The notes below the pieces were generated by a model that was not told the origin of the DNA, made no database searches, and saw only the letters and a program-made list of their open reading frames with translations. Shown here piece by piece: positions 14,407 to 21,379 of a stretch of DNA of 64,000 nucleotides; position 1 is the stretch's first letter; each line of letters begins with the position of its first letter. Both the position numbers and the translations under genes were made by a program. The DNA is from a virus. The stretch spans positions 104,901-168,900 of the IMG/VR virus record IMGVR_UViG_3300007511_000003, one strand, 5' to 3'.

Positions 14407-14661
14407 CTACAAGGATTCCTCTAGGCAGGAGAACTCTGTGTGCCCGCAGTTTGGACATACGTCATCCTCCAGCTCTTCTGTTGTAAACTCTTGATTACAC
14501 TGCAGGCACTCACAAAGCTTACCGTAAGTGGTAGTTTCCCCTTCTGGTTCCGCGGTCCAATGGAGTTCATCGTTCCCACAGTTAGGGCAAGCATCACTGT
14601 ATAATTTATCAGGTGGACCTTCCCAACAACAATCCGGACACTCACAAACTCGATCACTCAT
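14407..14661 (-). CDS. Double zinc-ribbon protein, 84 aa
   Basis: The start at 14661 has GGAGTG just upstream. Two similar halves each carry CxxC...CPNCG: VCECPDCCWEG with ACPNCGND, then LCECLQCNQEF with VCPNCGHTE, so two rubredoxin-like zinc ribbons. The intervening stretch is acidic. The duplication suggests binding to protein or nucleic acid. It overlaps the end of the 14654 gene. No specific family name can be assigned. Confidence 0.75.
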   Translation of the reverse strand: MSDRVCECPDCCWEGPPDKLYSDACPNCGNDELHWTAEPEGETTTYGKLCECLQCNQEFTTEELEDDVCPNCGHTEFSCLEESL

Positions 14662-14956
14662 CCCACACTCCAATTATTCCTTGGTAGGCATCTGGTGGTG
14701 GTCCATGGCCAGGTCGTGGTCTCCAACGTAACGATGCCTTAATTTGGCCCGACTTTTCAGAACACCAGTAAGCTTCAACGGTACCACTTACGTTCAAAGG
14801 TGAGCCTATGCCCACCCTGTATACTGGTGTTGTGGTTGTTAACGAGAACTTTGCGAGGACTTCGTTGTTATGGAGGACCTCCACCTGACAGGTTTTGGAC
14901 TCCAGATAACGTTCCCAACGAACCTTGATAGGACCTAAGATTATCATTTCGCTCAT
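14654..14956 (-). CDS. Hypothetical protein, 100 aa
   Basis: Beta-rich small protein (IILGPIKVRWERYLESKTCQ..., TTTTPVYRVGIGSPLNVSG) with a Pro/Gly-rich C-terminus. GAGGAG precedes the ATG. It overlaps the double zinc-ribbon gene downstream. No motif was recognised; the strand pattern would suit a single beta-sandwich domain. Confidence 0.65.
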   Translation of the reverse strand: MSEMIILGPIKVRWERYLESKTCQVEVLHNNEVLAKFSLTTTTPVYRVGIGSPLNVSGTVEAYWCSEKSGQIKASLRWRPRPGHGPPPDAYQGIIGVWDE

Positions 14957-15052
14957 TGCGGCTCCTCAGAGGGCCACCCAAGCACTTTAGGTCCTTGAGA
15001 GTCCAAAGATATGTCCAAAGATAAAAACCCGACAGAAGTCCTCTGAGGGCGT

Positions 15053-15436
15053 TTATGAGGTAAAGGGTATTGACGGGGCTTTAGGTCCCAGTTTGAAGAA
15101 CTGCTGGTTCCCGTCTTTGTAATCCTCTGTCAACCATCCCTTATCCAACCACTTGCGGATGGTCTTCCACTGAGCACCTTTTGACCTATACACCACCCGT
15201 TCACCCTCCCGTACTTCATTTGTGACCTTACCTTTATCATCGGTTGAGGTGTAAGGTACCTTCTTGACCACACGTTCGATGACCACAGAGACACGGCCGC
15301 GAGCGGCAGCCCGCAACACTCGCAACTGACGACGATCAGCGATACCAGGAGGGAGTGGTTGTTTCTTATTTAACCTTCCGTCAATGCCGGAGGGTTGACG
15401 GGAAGTCTTCTCTTGTTTCGGTTTCTTGGCACTCAT
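15053..15436 (-). CDS. Hypothetical protein, possible winged-helix C-terminus, 127 aa
   Basis: The start at 15436 (MSAKKPKQEKTSRQ) is preferred to the longer frame because that would overlap the upstream gene and encode an unlikely hydrophobic N-terminus. A Lys-rich disordered N-terminus is followed by a basic helix (RRQLRVLRAAARGRVSVVIE) and, near the end, WKTIRKWLDKGWLTEDYKDG, which looks like the recognition helix and wing of a small winged-helix domain. A DNA-binding role is plausible. The region 14957-15052 upstream of the next gene holds only a short TCCAAAGATA direct repeat. Confidence 0.65.
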   Translation of the reverse strand: MSAKKPKQEKTSRQPSGIDGRLNKKQPLPPGIADRRQLRVLRAAARGRVSVVIERVVKKVPYTSTDDKGKVTNEVREGERVVYRSKGAQWKTIRKWLDKGWLTEDYKDGNQQFFKLGPKAPSIPFTS

Positions 15437-15483
15437 TTCAACGTCCCTTTGGGTACCCAGCCAACTAAGCCGGTTCGTTAAAG

Positions 15484-16455
15484 TTAAAAACCTAAGCCCC
15501 AACCGCGTATCTTCATGGAGCGATCAGTGCCCACCATATGGTTATATTGTGATTCTGGAATCAACCAAATATAGGAGAACCCTGTGCCCTCATGAGTGGC
15601 AGTGGTTTCTGAGGGCACGAATGAAAATCCAAGCCGTTCCGTCAATAAGTGCTGGATACGCTTCAGATAGTTTAATGGAGTAAGCCCACGCTTCTTTAGG
15701 TAACGTTGGTTAATCCCAACGACTGGTTGGCCCTTCAGGATCACGTAGGTTTCCATCACTCGAATATCAAAGCCTGCCTGTGCCAAGTCTTCTCGGTTAA
15801 TGAAGCCTTCAAACACAGGGGCTACCGGCAATTTCAGTACCTGAAATTTTTTCCTGCTCGTTTTTACGTTAGGCAAAAGGTCCTTAAAATGTTGTACCTC
15901 CGCCAACACACCTTTAGCTTGTTCCATGGTACGAGTGGCTTTTCGGTCGGACTCTGCTTGGTTGGGATCGTTCGTATCTACCACCACCGTCTCACGGGCC
16001 TTGGCTTGTTCCATGGCGGCATTAAGTCCATCATTCCATTCCATGGATCTAGAAAGCCCCTCCTTTAATTTAACAGGAGCAGAGCCTACTCGTTCATCCT
16101 CAAGAGCTACCGCGACCCTCAGTAAATCGTGCAACCGGGATCCGACCTGGGCTTTGACACTACGGAGGTCATCTACTTCCAAGTCACCCTCTTCCAAAGC
16201 CTCCAGCGCACTCTCCACAGCGTTGTGACAGTAATCAATGCCTTCCCGGATCTCCTTCAAAAACTGCGGCAGGCGTTTACTAGCACGGGAAGCTAAGGCT
16301 TCCCTGGCGGTTTTTAAAAATGTGACCAGCACTCCTAAGATATCTACACCTTCGGTCTCTGCCGTTTTACGGTTAAGACGACGGAGTTCCTTCTGGGCTT
16401 CCTGTAGGTGCAGGACCAGTGCCTCTTTCCGACTCTTGCTGATCCTCGTTGCCAT
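15484..16455 (-). CDS. Hypothetical coiled-coil-rich protein, 323 aa
   Basis: Starts MATRISKSRKEALVLHLQEA after AGGAGG. The first 200 residues are strongly helical and heptad-like (ALEALEEGDLEVDDLRSVKA and following). The C-terminal 120 residues are mixed alpha/beta (YVILKGQPVVGINQRYLKKR, FSYIWLIPESQYNHM). No catalytic motif was recognised. It follows the ClpX-type zinc-finger gene, with which it overlaps by about 80 nt in another frame. Confidence 0.7.
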   Translation of the reverse strand: MATRISKSRKEALVLHLQEAQKELRRLNRKTAETEGVDILGVLVTFLKTAREALASRASKRLPQFLKEIREGIDYCHNAVESALEALEEGDLEVDDLRSVKAQVGSRLHDLLRVAVALEDERVGSAPVKLKEGLSRSMEWNDGLNAAMEQAKARETVVVDTNDPNQAESDRKATRTMEQAKGVLAEVQHFKDLLPNVKTSRKKFQVLKLPVAPVFEGFINREDLAQAGFDIRVMETYVILKGQPVVGINQRYLKKRGLTPLNYLKRIQHLLTERLGFSFVPSETTATHEGTGFSYIWLIPESQYNHMVGTDRSMKIRGWGLGF

Positions 16456-16699
16456 GATTTTCCTCCTGATTGATTGTCGGGGTAGTACCCCTTGTTGGTT
16501 GGTGTTCTTGTGTTAATATCTCTTTACAGTCTGCCAAACAGTGGGAACAAATGCATACACGTTCTTCCTGTTTGGCGCCTTCTATGACCTGCATAGGGCC
16601 TAAAGCCACTTCCTTTGGAGGTCGTAACTCCATGCAAAAATGGCAACGAAAGGCACTCCATTTTAGTAACGACTTTTCTCCAGGAAGGATCTCTGTCAT
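16373..16699 (-). CDS. ClpX-type C4 zinc-finger protein without ATPase, 108 aa
   Basis: Residues 19-60 match the zinc-binding domain of ClpX, where the pattern is CSFCGK...GP...VYICDECVDLC: here FRCHFCMELRPPKEVALGP and VCICSHCLADCKEIL, with Cys19, Cys22, Cys51, Cys54 and the following DC. In ClpX this domain dimerises and binds substrates and adaptors such as SspB. Here it is free, followed only by a disordered acidic tail. A likely role is to interfere with or redirect host ClpXP, which is inference. Its start overlaps the stop of the GyrA-like gene (TAATG) and its tail overlaps the next gene. Confidence 0.75.
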   Translation of the reverse strand: MTEILPGEKSLLKWSAFRCHFCMELRPPKEVALGPMQVIEGAKQEERVCICSHCLADCKEILTQEHQPTRGTTPTINQEENHGNEDQQESERGTGPAPTGSPEGTPSS

Positions 16700-18165
16700 T
16701 ACACCGTCACCTTGGCAAACTCGCGAAGGTCCTCCACCATTTTTGGGCGTGGGTCTTTAAGGTGGTATCGCAGATCATCCCTCTGTTTATTCAAATTATT
16801 AATGCGGGCCTCAAGGTCCTCGATATTCCAGCGGTGTAACTGCAGGATCTTAAACCCCAATATCTGGTCAGCCTCTTCCAAGGTAATACCCTCGAGGTGC
16901 TTAACCAAGTAATTGGCAGGCTCCTCATCATCCAAGGACTTCAATACCGTGTCTTTATTCAGGGACGCCAGCAGACGTAGTTCCAAGTCCCGTATCTTTT
17001 TATCCAGCACTCGTATTAGGTACCGCAAGCTACGACGTTCCTGTTTGAGCCTCCAAGCCACCCAGTTTTTCAGTAACTTGGGGATCGAGGTCCTACGGAA
17101 CCGGGCCCTCATCTTCCCAGTACTGGCATCGAATGACCTACTGACAATGTTGACGCGGAAGTCTAGTTTGGAATCAAAGTAGGACACCACCTCTTGGGAT
17201 AACGTAACAAAGCGTGAAGCCGCGGTCTTCTTCAAGAATACCGTATACCTTGGACCCGTCTCTAGGGAAGTCTCATCGTCTACAGAGGCAACGTAGGACA
17301 GCTCTCGTACTTTGGCAACCACTTTTCCGATATTCAGATTGGGTGCGAATCCGGTAAACGTGAGGGAAAGCTGGTGTTGGTTTACGTGATGGGGCGAGCT
17401 GAACCACACCCCACCTGTGCCCTGTTCGTAGAAAGCCCTTAGGTCTGCCAGACCTTCTTTGTCCAGGATGGCTTCCCCACCATATTTATACCGGAATTTC
17501 AGATGTTTAACACACTCGGCAACACCCACTGGTTCATCGTCCAATAAACGTTGGACCAATGTGATGAGACCCTTGAGCTCATAACTTGGTATGTGGGCGG
17601 TACCGCCCATTGCGATCCCGAAAGTACCATTCACCAAGATATTGGGGACTAGGGAGGGCAGCACTACAGGCTCCACCGCCTTTCCATCATACGTGGGCAT
17701 CTCCTCAAGGGTAGGTACGTAGTCAGGGTGGAAGAGACCCTTGTCTGCATATTTGGTGAGGCGACCCTCTGTGTACCGCATAGCAGCGGGCCCGTCTGTT
17801 AGCGAACCCCAGTTACCTTTACCATCGATGAGGGGCGTACTGAGGTTTGCCATGGTGACAGCGGCCCCATAGATAGCACTGTCACCATGTGGGTGGAACT
17901 TACCCATTGTATCACCAACAATCCTGGCGGCTTTCAAAACCCCGGCGTTATGGGTAAGCCCTAACTTGTGCATCGCCCAAAGGATGCGACGTTGGACTGG
18001 CTTGAGTCCATCTCGGAAGTCGGCAATTGCCCGGTCCTCCAAGGTGTACTTTCCATAGTCCATCATCGCCCCTCGGGCGTACTCCAATAAACCTACCTCT
18101 GGAACATGGGCAACACTCGCAGGGGCTTGGAGCGCGGGGTTAACTTTTCGTGTTCGTCGGCTCAT
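16699..18165 (-). CDS. Type IIA DNA topoisomerase subunit A (GyrA/ParC, T4 gp52-like), 488 aa
   Basis: Breakage-reunion subunit of a phage type II topoisomerase. Visible signatures are DFRDGLKPVQRRILWAM, GDTMGKFHPHGDSAIY, and PAAMRYTEGRL with catalytic Tyr131. The winged-helix, tower and C-gate helices follow, but the protein ends near 488 residues, so the C-terminal beta-pinwheel that lets GyrA wrap DNA (full GyrA is about 875 aa) is missing. This predicts relaxation or decatenation like T4 gp52 rather than supercoiling. The partner subunit is encoded at 21380-23254. A consensus sigma-70 promoter lies about 50 bp upstream. Confidence 0.95.
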   Translation of the reverse strand: MSRRTRKVNPALQAPASVAHVPEVGLLEYARGAMMDYGKYTLEDRAIADFRDGLKPVQRRILWAMHKLGLTHNAGVLKAARIVGDTMGKFHPHGDSAIYGAAVTMANLSTPLIDGKGNWGSLTDGPAAMRYTEGRLTKYADKGLFHPDYVPTLEEMPTYDGKAVEPVVLPSLVPNILVNGTFGIAMGGTAHIPSYELKGLITLVQRLLDDEPVGVAECVKHLKFRYKYGGEAILDKEGLADLRAFYEQGTGGVWFSSPHHVNQHQLSLTFTGFAPNLNIGKVVAKVRELSYVASVDDETSLETGPRYTVFLKKTAASRFVTLSQEVVSYFDSKLDFRVNIVSRSFDASTGKMRARFRRTSIPKLLKNWVAWRLKQERRSLRYLIRVLDKKIRDLELRLLASLNKDTVLKSLDDEEPANYLVKHLEGITLEEADQILGFKILQLHRWNIEDLEARINNLNKQRDDLRYHLKDPRPKMVEDLREFAKVTV

Positions 18166-18214
18166 ATGTTATTTCCTTGGACCTTTCTACGTTGGACCAT
18201 TGTTTACCCCTATA

Positions 18215-18243
18215 AGTATAGCATCGGGCGAGCCCAATGTCAA
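18215..18243 (-). promoter_or_regulatory. Consensus sigma-70 promoter for the GyrA-like gene
   Basis: - strand: TTGACA (18238-18243), 17 nt, TATACT (18215-18220). It points at the ATG at 18165. The spacing is perfect and the -35 box exact. Confidence 0.8.
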
Positions 18244-18260
18244 GCGAGTGTTTTTGACCA

Positions 18261-18668
18261 CTATTGACAGATTGGCACCACGTTTGTCATGTTGTTTCCA
18301 CTACCTTCTGGGAGCGCAGAGGTTCCAGCAGGGATGATGCCGGTCATTGCCTGGATGTACTTGTCCTGGATATCCTTCTTGGGGAAGTAGGGCATGGTTT
18401 CCACCTGACTGAAGTGGAACCGCATGTCAGAGGTCGGCAACTTCATCTGGTTGGTGGGTTCCTGCATGTAGTATGAGATGGGTACGAATCCAATCTGGGC
18501 GACCTTGACGGGCTTTCCCGTGGCGGGATCCGTTTGATTCTGGATCGCCAGTTGCAACAGGACGGCATTGTCCAAGTAGATCATTTGCTGCTCTTGGTCA
18601 ATACGACACTGGCCCAGATACTCGCGGTTTGGTGACCGCATGACAACCATGATGGTACTTCTGTCCAT
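18261..18668 (-). CDS. Hypothetical protein, 135 aa
   Basis: The start at 18668 follows AAGGAG. Beta-rich N-terminal half (STIMVVMRSPNREYLGQCRI, MIYLDNAVLLQLAIQNQ), then a Met/Pro-rich segment. The pattern of short strands suggests a small Sm-like or OB-like domain, but no family was recognised. It directly follows queC with 12 bp between the genes, so they are probably co-transcribed. Confidence 0.65.
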   Translation of the reverse strand: MDRSTIMVVMRSPNREYLGQCRIDQEQQMIYLDNAVLLQLAIQNQTDPATGKPVKVAQIGFVPISYYMQEPTNQMKLPTSDMRFHFSQVETMPYFPKKDIQDKYIQAMTGIIPAGTSALPEGSGNNMTNVVPICQ

Positions 18669-18679
18669 TGTTCTGCTCC

Positions 18680-19381
18680 TTAACAAACATCAAAGTGGTT
18701 GAGGCGTTCCAGTAGGGGATCGGATAACCCAGCATCCGCAAAACCCTTGGCACGCAATAAGCAACTACGGCACTTGGTACATGGGGATTTACCCCCTTCA
18801 TAGCAAGTGGTGGTGAAGGCCAATAATTCCATACCACGCGGCAACGACTGAGCAAACTCTACCACCCCTTGCTTACCCCACTGCATTAGAGGAGTAAGTA
18901 CCTGGAAGTGGTAGTCCATTCCTTTCGTCAGAGCCTCGGCCATGGCATCCGCAAAGTCACGGCGAGCGTCTGGGTACCCGCCCAACCCCTGTTCAGATAT
19001 GCCAAACACCAGGTTAGGGCAATCCAAAGCATAGGCCCTGTTCGCGAGCAAAATGGAAAACAGGATGTTACGCCCTGGAACGAACGTAAGGTCCTTGCCA
19101 CCATCTGGGATCTCCGACGCGTCTTCGTATCGTTTGACTTCGTTCGCGCTGTTTACCAGTGGACTGGTGGACCGCAAGAGCTCATTCGGGACACTGATAA
19201 TATCCTGACGTATGCCAAGTTGGCGGCATATGGTCTGGGAAGCAAGCCGTTCCGCTTCCCATGTTTTGTGTCCATAGTTGAAGGTGATAGCGCGAACCTC
19301 GTCAAACTCTTGCTGGGCCCAAATCAGGGCAAGAGTCGAGTCGAGGCCTCCGGATAAACTGACAAGGGCTTTCGTTGTCAT
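18680..19381 (-). CDS. queC: QueC, 7-cyano-7-deazaguanine (preQ0) synthase, 233 aa
   Basis: ATP-dependent conversion of 7-carboxy-7-deazaguanine to preQ0. The PP-loop SLSGGLDST (residues 8-15) binds ATP. The C-terminal zinc site CYEGGKSPCTKCRSC has four cysteines (193, 201, 204, 207) as in bacterial QueC. The length is normal. In phages QueC commonly serves modification of guanines in DNA to 7-deazaguanine derivatives that protect against restriction. The insertion enzyme DpdA and the early enzymes FolE, QueD and QueE were not seen in this window, so they are elsewhere in the genome or supplied by the host. A TTGTAAATA-like box lies 36-44 bp upstream. Confidence 0.95.
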   Translation of the reverse strand: MTTKALVSLSGGLDSTLALIWAQQEFDEVRAITFNYGHKTWEAERLASQTICRQLGIRQDIISVPNELLRSTSPLVNSANEVKRYEDASEIPDGGKDLTFVPGRNILFSILLANRAYALDCPNLVFGISEQGLGGYPDARRDFADAMAEALTKGMDYHFQVLTPLMQWGKQGVVEFAQSLPRGMELLAFTTTCYEGGKSPCTKCRSCLLRAKGFADAGLSDPLLERLNHFDVC

Positions 19382-19416
19382 GGTAGGTTCCTTTCAATAA
19401 AATTATGGCTACCCTT

Positions 19417-19425
19417 TATTTACAT
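19417..19425 (-). promoter_or_regulatory. ATGTAAATA promoter-like box before queC
   Basis: One mismatch to TTGTAAATA on the - strand, 36-44 bp upstream of the queC start. A terminator hairpin lies immediately upstream of it. Confidence 0.5.
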
Positions 19426-19436
19426 TATACAAATCA

Positions 19437-19470
19437 AAAGGGCCAACGTCGTGTTTAACGTTGGCCCTTT
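19437..19470. terminator. Terminator hairpin between the 19507 gene and queC
   Basis: AAAGGGCCAACG / CGTTGGCCCTTT: 12 perfect base pairs around a 10-nt loop. With A- and T-tracts at both ends it can act in either direction. It ends the 19507 transcript just before the queC promoter box. Confidence 0.85.
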
Positions 19471-19506
19471 GTTGGAAATCCTATTGGGTTGTCAGGTTCC
19501 GAGGTG

Positions 19507-19743
19507 TTAACTGTCGTCACTTTCTGATCGGTCCATCATCTCTGTCAACAGGTCTTCAAAGTCATCACCCCCTGTAACCTGTTCTCCTCCGTCATTATCC
19601 CAGACCAGAAACGACACGCCAGCGTCATGGTCCTCGGGAAGTGGGTATAGGTTGACCCTGAAACTCCCGCCTGTTCCCTCAACTACCAATACATCCCTGT
19701 GGCCTGTGGGAGTTTCCTGGTTTCTGATTGCGTAAATAGCCAT
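19507..19743 (-). CDS. Hypothetical protein, 78 aa
   Basis: The start at 19743 follows GGAGGACA. Begins MAIYAIRNQETPTGHRDVLV; beta-rich with an acidic, Asp/Glu/Ser-rich C-terminus. It looks like a small single-domain protein. No family known. It is last in its transcript, before the 19437-19470 terminator. Confidence 0.6.
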   Translation of the reverse strand: MAIYAIRNQETPTGHRDVLVVEGTGGSFRVNLYPLPEDHDAGVSFLVWDNDGGEQVTGGDDFEDLLTEMMDRSESDDS

Positions 19744-19797
19744 CTTGTCCTCCTTGGCTTCCACCCTTGCTGGTCCTCATAGGGCCTCCTGCAGGTC

Positions 19798-20007
19798 CTA
19801 CATGTTTTCGGGTATATTTGGGTTACCCGGATCCCCTGTCCGATTGCGGGCGGGCTTCTCTTCGGTAGCACCTTGTAAACGTTGGTCCAACCACTCGATC
19901 TTTGCATCCAAGGAATTCGGGGACATTGCGTCATGAAAAAGTTTGGATAATGTTCCTCCGAAAACCCGAAGGGGTGTGGGTTGGAGTCCTTCATATACGA
20001 TCCTCAT
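19798..20007 (-). CDS. Hypothetical protein with tail derived from a neighbour repeat, 69 aa
   Basis: The start at 20007 follows GGAGG. The N-terminal 45 residues (MRIVYEGLQPTPLRVFGGTL...) are unassigned. The tail reads GATEEKPARNRTGDP, and GATEEKPAR also occurs twice in the alpha-CTD-like protein at 20080-20670. The DNA of the repeat is shared too (GGGCTTCTCTTCGGTAGCAC on the + strand), so the tail was probably copied from that gene. The gene may be real with a grafted tail, or decaying. Confidence 0.5.
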   Translation of the reverse strand: MRIVYEGLQPTPLRVFGGTLSKLFHDAMSPNSLDAKIEWLDQRLQGATEEKPARNRTGDPGNPNIPENM

Positions 20008-20030
20008 TTTGACCTCCACATTTTACCTTG

Positions 20031-20065
20031 GAGGGGTTGGGATCAAACTTATTTCCCAACCCCTC
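20031..20065 (-). terminator. Hairpin after the 20080 gene
   Basis: GAGGGGTTGGGA / TCCCAACCCCTC, 12 base pairs around an 11-nt loop, 15 bp past the stop of the alpha-CTD-like gene. No strong T-run follows. Confidence 0.65.
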
Positions 20066-20079
20066 GAGGGGCCACCATG

Positions 20080-20670
20080 TTACTTGGAGGCTTTGAAAGC
20101 GAGGCCGTGAGAGGCCAAAGCATCCTTGACAGCCCTAACCGACCGGCGACCCAAGCCTGAGATATCGCTCATCTCGGCATGGGTTTTGGCCTTGAGCTGG
20201 GAAACGGTCTTGATTCCAGACTTGGCCAGTGTCTCAACCACACGATCAGTCACACCCAGGTCTGCCACGTTCCGCGGGGCCTTGTCACCGGAAGCCTTGG
20301 TTTGGGTTCCCCGACGGGACTTGCGGGCGGGCTTCTCTTCGGTAGCACCTTCGGTGGCCTTGGCTTTCCGGCTCCGACGGCTGGACTTTTTGGTCGCCTC
20401 TTCCTTGGGTTGGCTGTCATCAGCGGTCTCCGCCTTGGCTTTCCGACGGGACTTGCGGGCGGGCTTCTCTTCGGTAGCACCTTCGGTGGCCTTGGCAGTG
20501 GGCTTGCGGACGCGAGTCTTTTTGCCTTCGGTCTGACGCTTTTTGAGCTCCTGCTCCCACTGCTCCGCGAAATCGAAAGCCTTGGCAGCAACGTTCTCAG
20601 TTTCACCAGACTCGATCAAAGCGGCCATGGCGAGGATGGAAACCTGGGTTTTGTTAGACTGACTGTTCAT
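20080..20670 (-). CDS. Alpha-CTD-like HhH protein with basic repeat linker, 196 aa
   Basis: Three parts. An N-terminal helical domain (about 1-45, MAALIESGETENVAAKAFDF) is also found in the neighbour at 20853. A Lys/Arg/Glu-rich linker carries two copies of EGATEEKPARKSRR. The C-terminal domain (about 140-196) resembles the RNA polymerase alpha-subunit C-terminal domain: VADLGVTDRVVETLAKSGIK, TVSQL, then ISGLGRRSVRAVKDALASHG, where alpha-CTD has LSxRxxNxLxxAGI-TVxEL and G(K/R)KSLxEIxxxL. Alpha-CTD binds UP-element DNA and activators, so this may bind DNA or RNA polymerase. A generic HhH DNA-binding domain is the alternative. A sigma-70 promoter lies about 100 bp upstream. Confidence 0.7.
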   Translation of the reverse strand: MNSQSNKTQVSILAMAALIESGETENVAAKAFDFAEQWEQELKKRQTEGKKTRVRKPTAKATEGATEEKPARKSRRKAKAETADDSQPKEEATKKSSRRSRKAKATEGATEEKPARKSRRGTQTKASGDKAPRNVADLGVTDRVVETLAKSGIKTVSQLKAKTHAEMSDISGLGRRSVRAVKDALASHGLAFKASK

Positions 20671-20769
20671 CGTTTTGTTCTCCTATGAAATGGTTGCGGG
20701 CAAAAACACGCCCTCTTTTTGGTCCTGCTCCTTGCTACCTGCTTCTCGTCATTCCTAACCTTCGCCTAC

Positions 20770-20798
20770 ATTGCAGCCTACCGGCCTCCTGGAGGCAA
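20770..20798 (-). promoter_or_regulatory. Sigma-70 type promoter with conserved downstream element
   Basis: - strand: TTGCCT (20793-20798), 17 nt, TGCAAT (20770-20775), then GTAGGCGAAGGTTAGG. The downstream element is shared with the promoters at 25909 and 33458. The AT-rich upstream region (ATACGAAAAAT...) is shared with 33458. Confidence 0.7.
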
Positions 20799-20852
20799 AT
20801 AAAAAAATGCGCGTGGTGGTGGATTTTTCGTATCTGGCTGGAAGGAGTACCT

Positions 20853-21254
20853 TTATCTTACCTTTAGCTTATGACGAATCCCCTTGTCATTTAACTTATC
20901 GATGATCCTCTGACGAGCGTGCTTACCCAGTCCTGTGATGGCTACGAAGTCCTCTTGGGAAAGCTTTGCCACCAGTGACCTGTCCAAACCAGCTTTCCGC
21001 AAGGCGTTGTCGATGCGAGTCCCAAGAGCATCACGCTTTTTCTTCGACTCTACTTTCTTGGGTTCAGCTTTGGGTTCTGTGGTCGATCGCCGGGAGGCGT
21101 TGGTCGGTTGGGTAGTGGTACTTCTCTCCACCCCTAGAAAAGCGTCTGCATATTTAAAAGCCTCTTGAGCCGCCTCTGTGTGGTGTTGGTGGCGACCCAC
21201 CTGTATGATGGCATTCAATGCTGCCAACGCTATATCTGATCTACGTTTATCCAT
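20853..21254 (-). CDS. Alpha-CTD-like HhH protein, second paralogue, 133 aa
   Basis: Same plan as the 20080 gene but shorter. The N-terminal helical domain SDIALAALNAIIQVGRHQHH is followed by a basic Ser/Thr/Lys linker (residues 50-75). A C-terminal helix-hairpin-helix domain reads TRIDNALRKAGLDRSLVAKL, then ITGLGKHARQRIIDKLNDKG. The shared two-domain design shows that the two genes are ancient duplicates. It may form mixed complexes with its partner. The start follows AAGGAG, and a TTGTAAATA-like box lies 46-54 bp upstream. Confidence 0.7.
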   Translation of the reverse strand: MDKRRSDIALAALNAIIQVGRHQHHTEAAQEAFKYADAFLGVERSTTTQPTNASRRSTTEPKAEPKKVESKKKRDALGTRIDNALRKAGLDRSLVAKLSQEDFVAITGLGKHARQRIIDKLNDKGIRHKLKVR

Positions 21255-21299
21255 TAGGTTCTCCTTGACAAAACAAGCAGGGGTATGAATCTTGCTTTT

Positions 21300-21308
21300 T
21301 ATTTACAG
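21300..21308 (-). promoter_or_regulatory. CTGTAAATA promoter-like box
   Basis: One mismatch to TTGTAAATA, 46-54 bp upstream of the ATG at 21254 and directed to it. The gyrB terminator lies just upstream. Confidence 0.5.
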
Positions 21309-21335
21309 CCCTAGCCCGATTCCAGAACAAGAAAA

Positions 21336-21359
21336 AGCCCTGTGAGGGCACACAGGGCT
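21336..21359 (-). terminator. Terminator of the GyrB-like gene
   Basis: - strand stem AGCCCTGTG / CACAGGGCT (6-nt loop) followed by a T-run, 20 bp past the gyrB-like stop. Confidence 0.85.
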
Positions 21360-21379
21360 TCGATTATTGGGAAGCGAGT

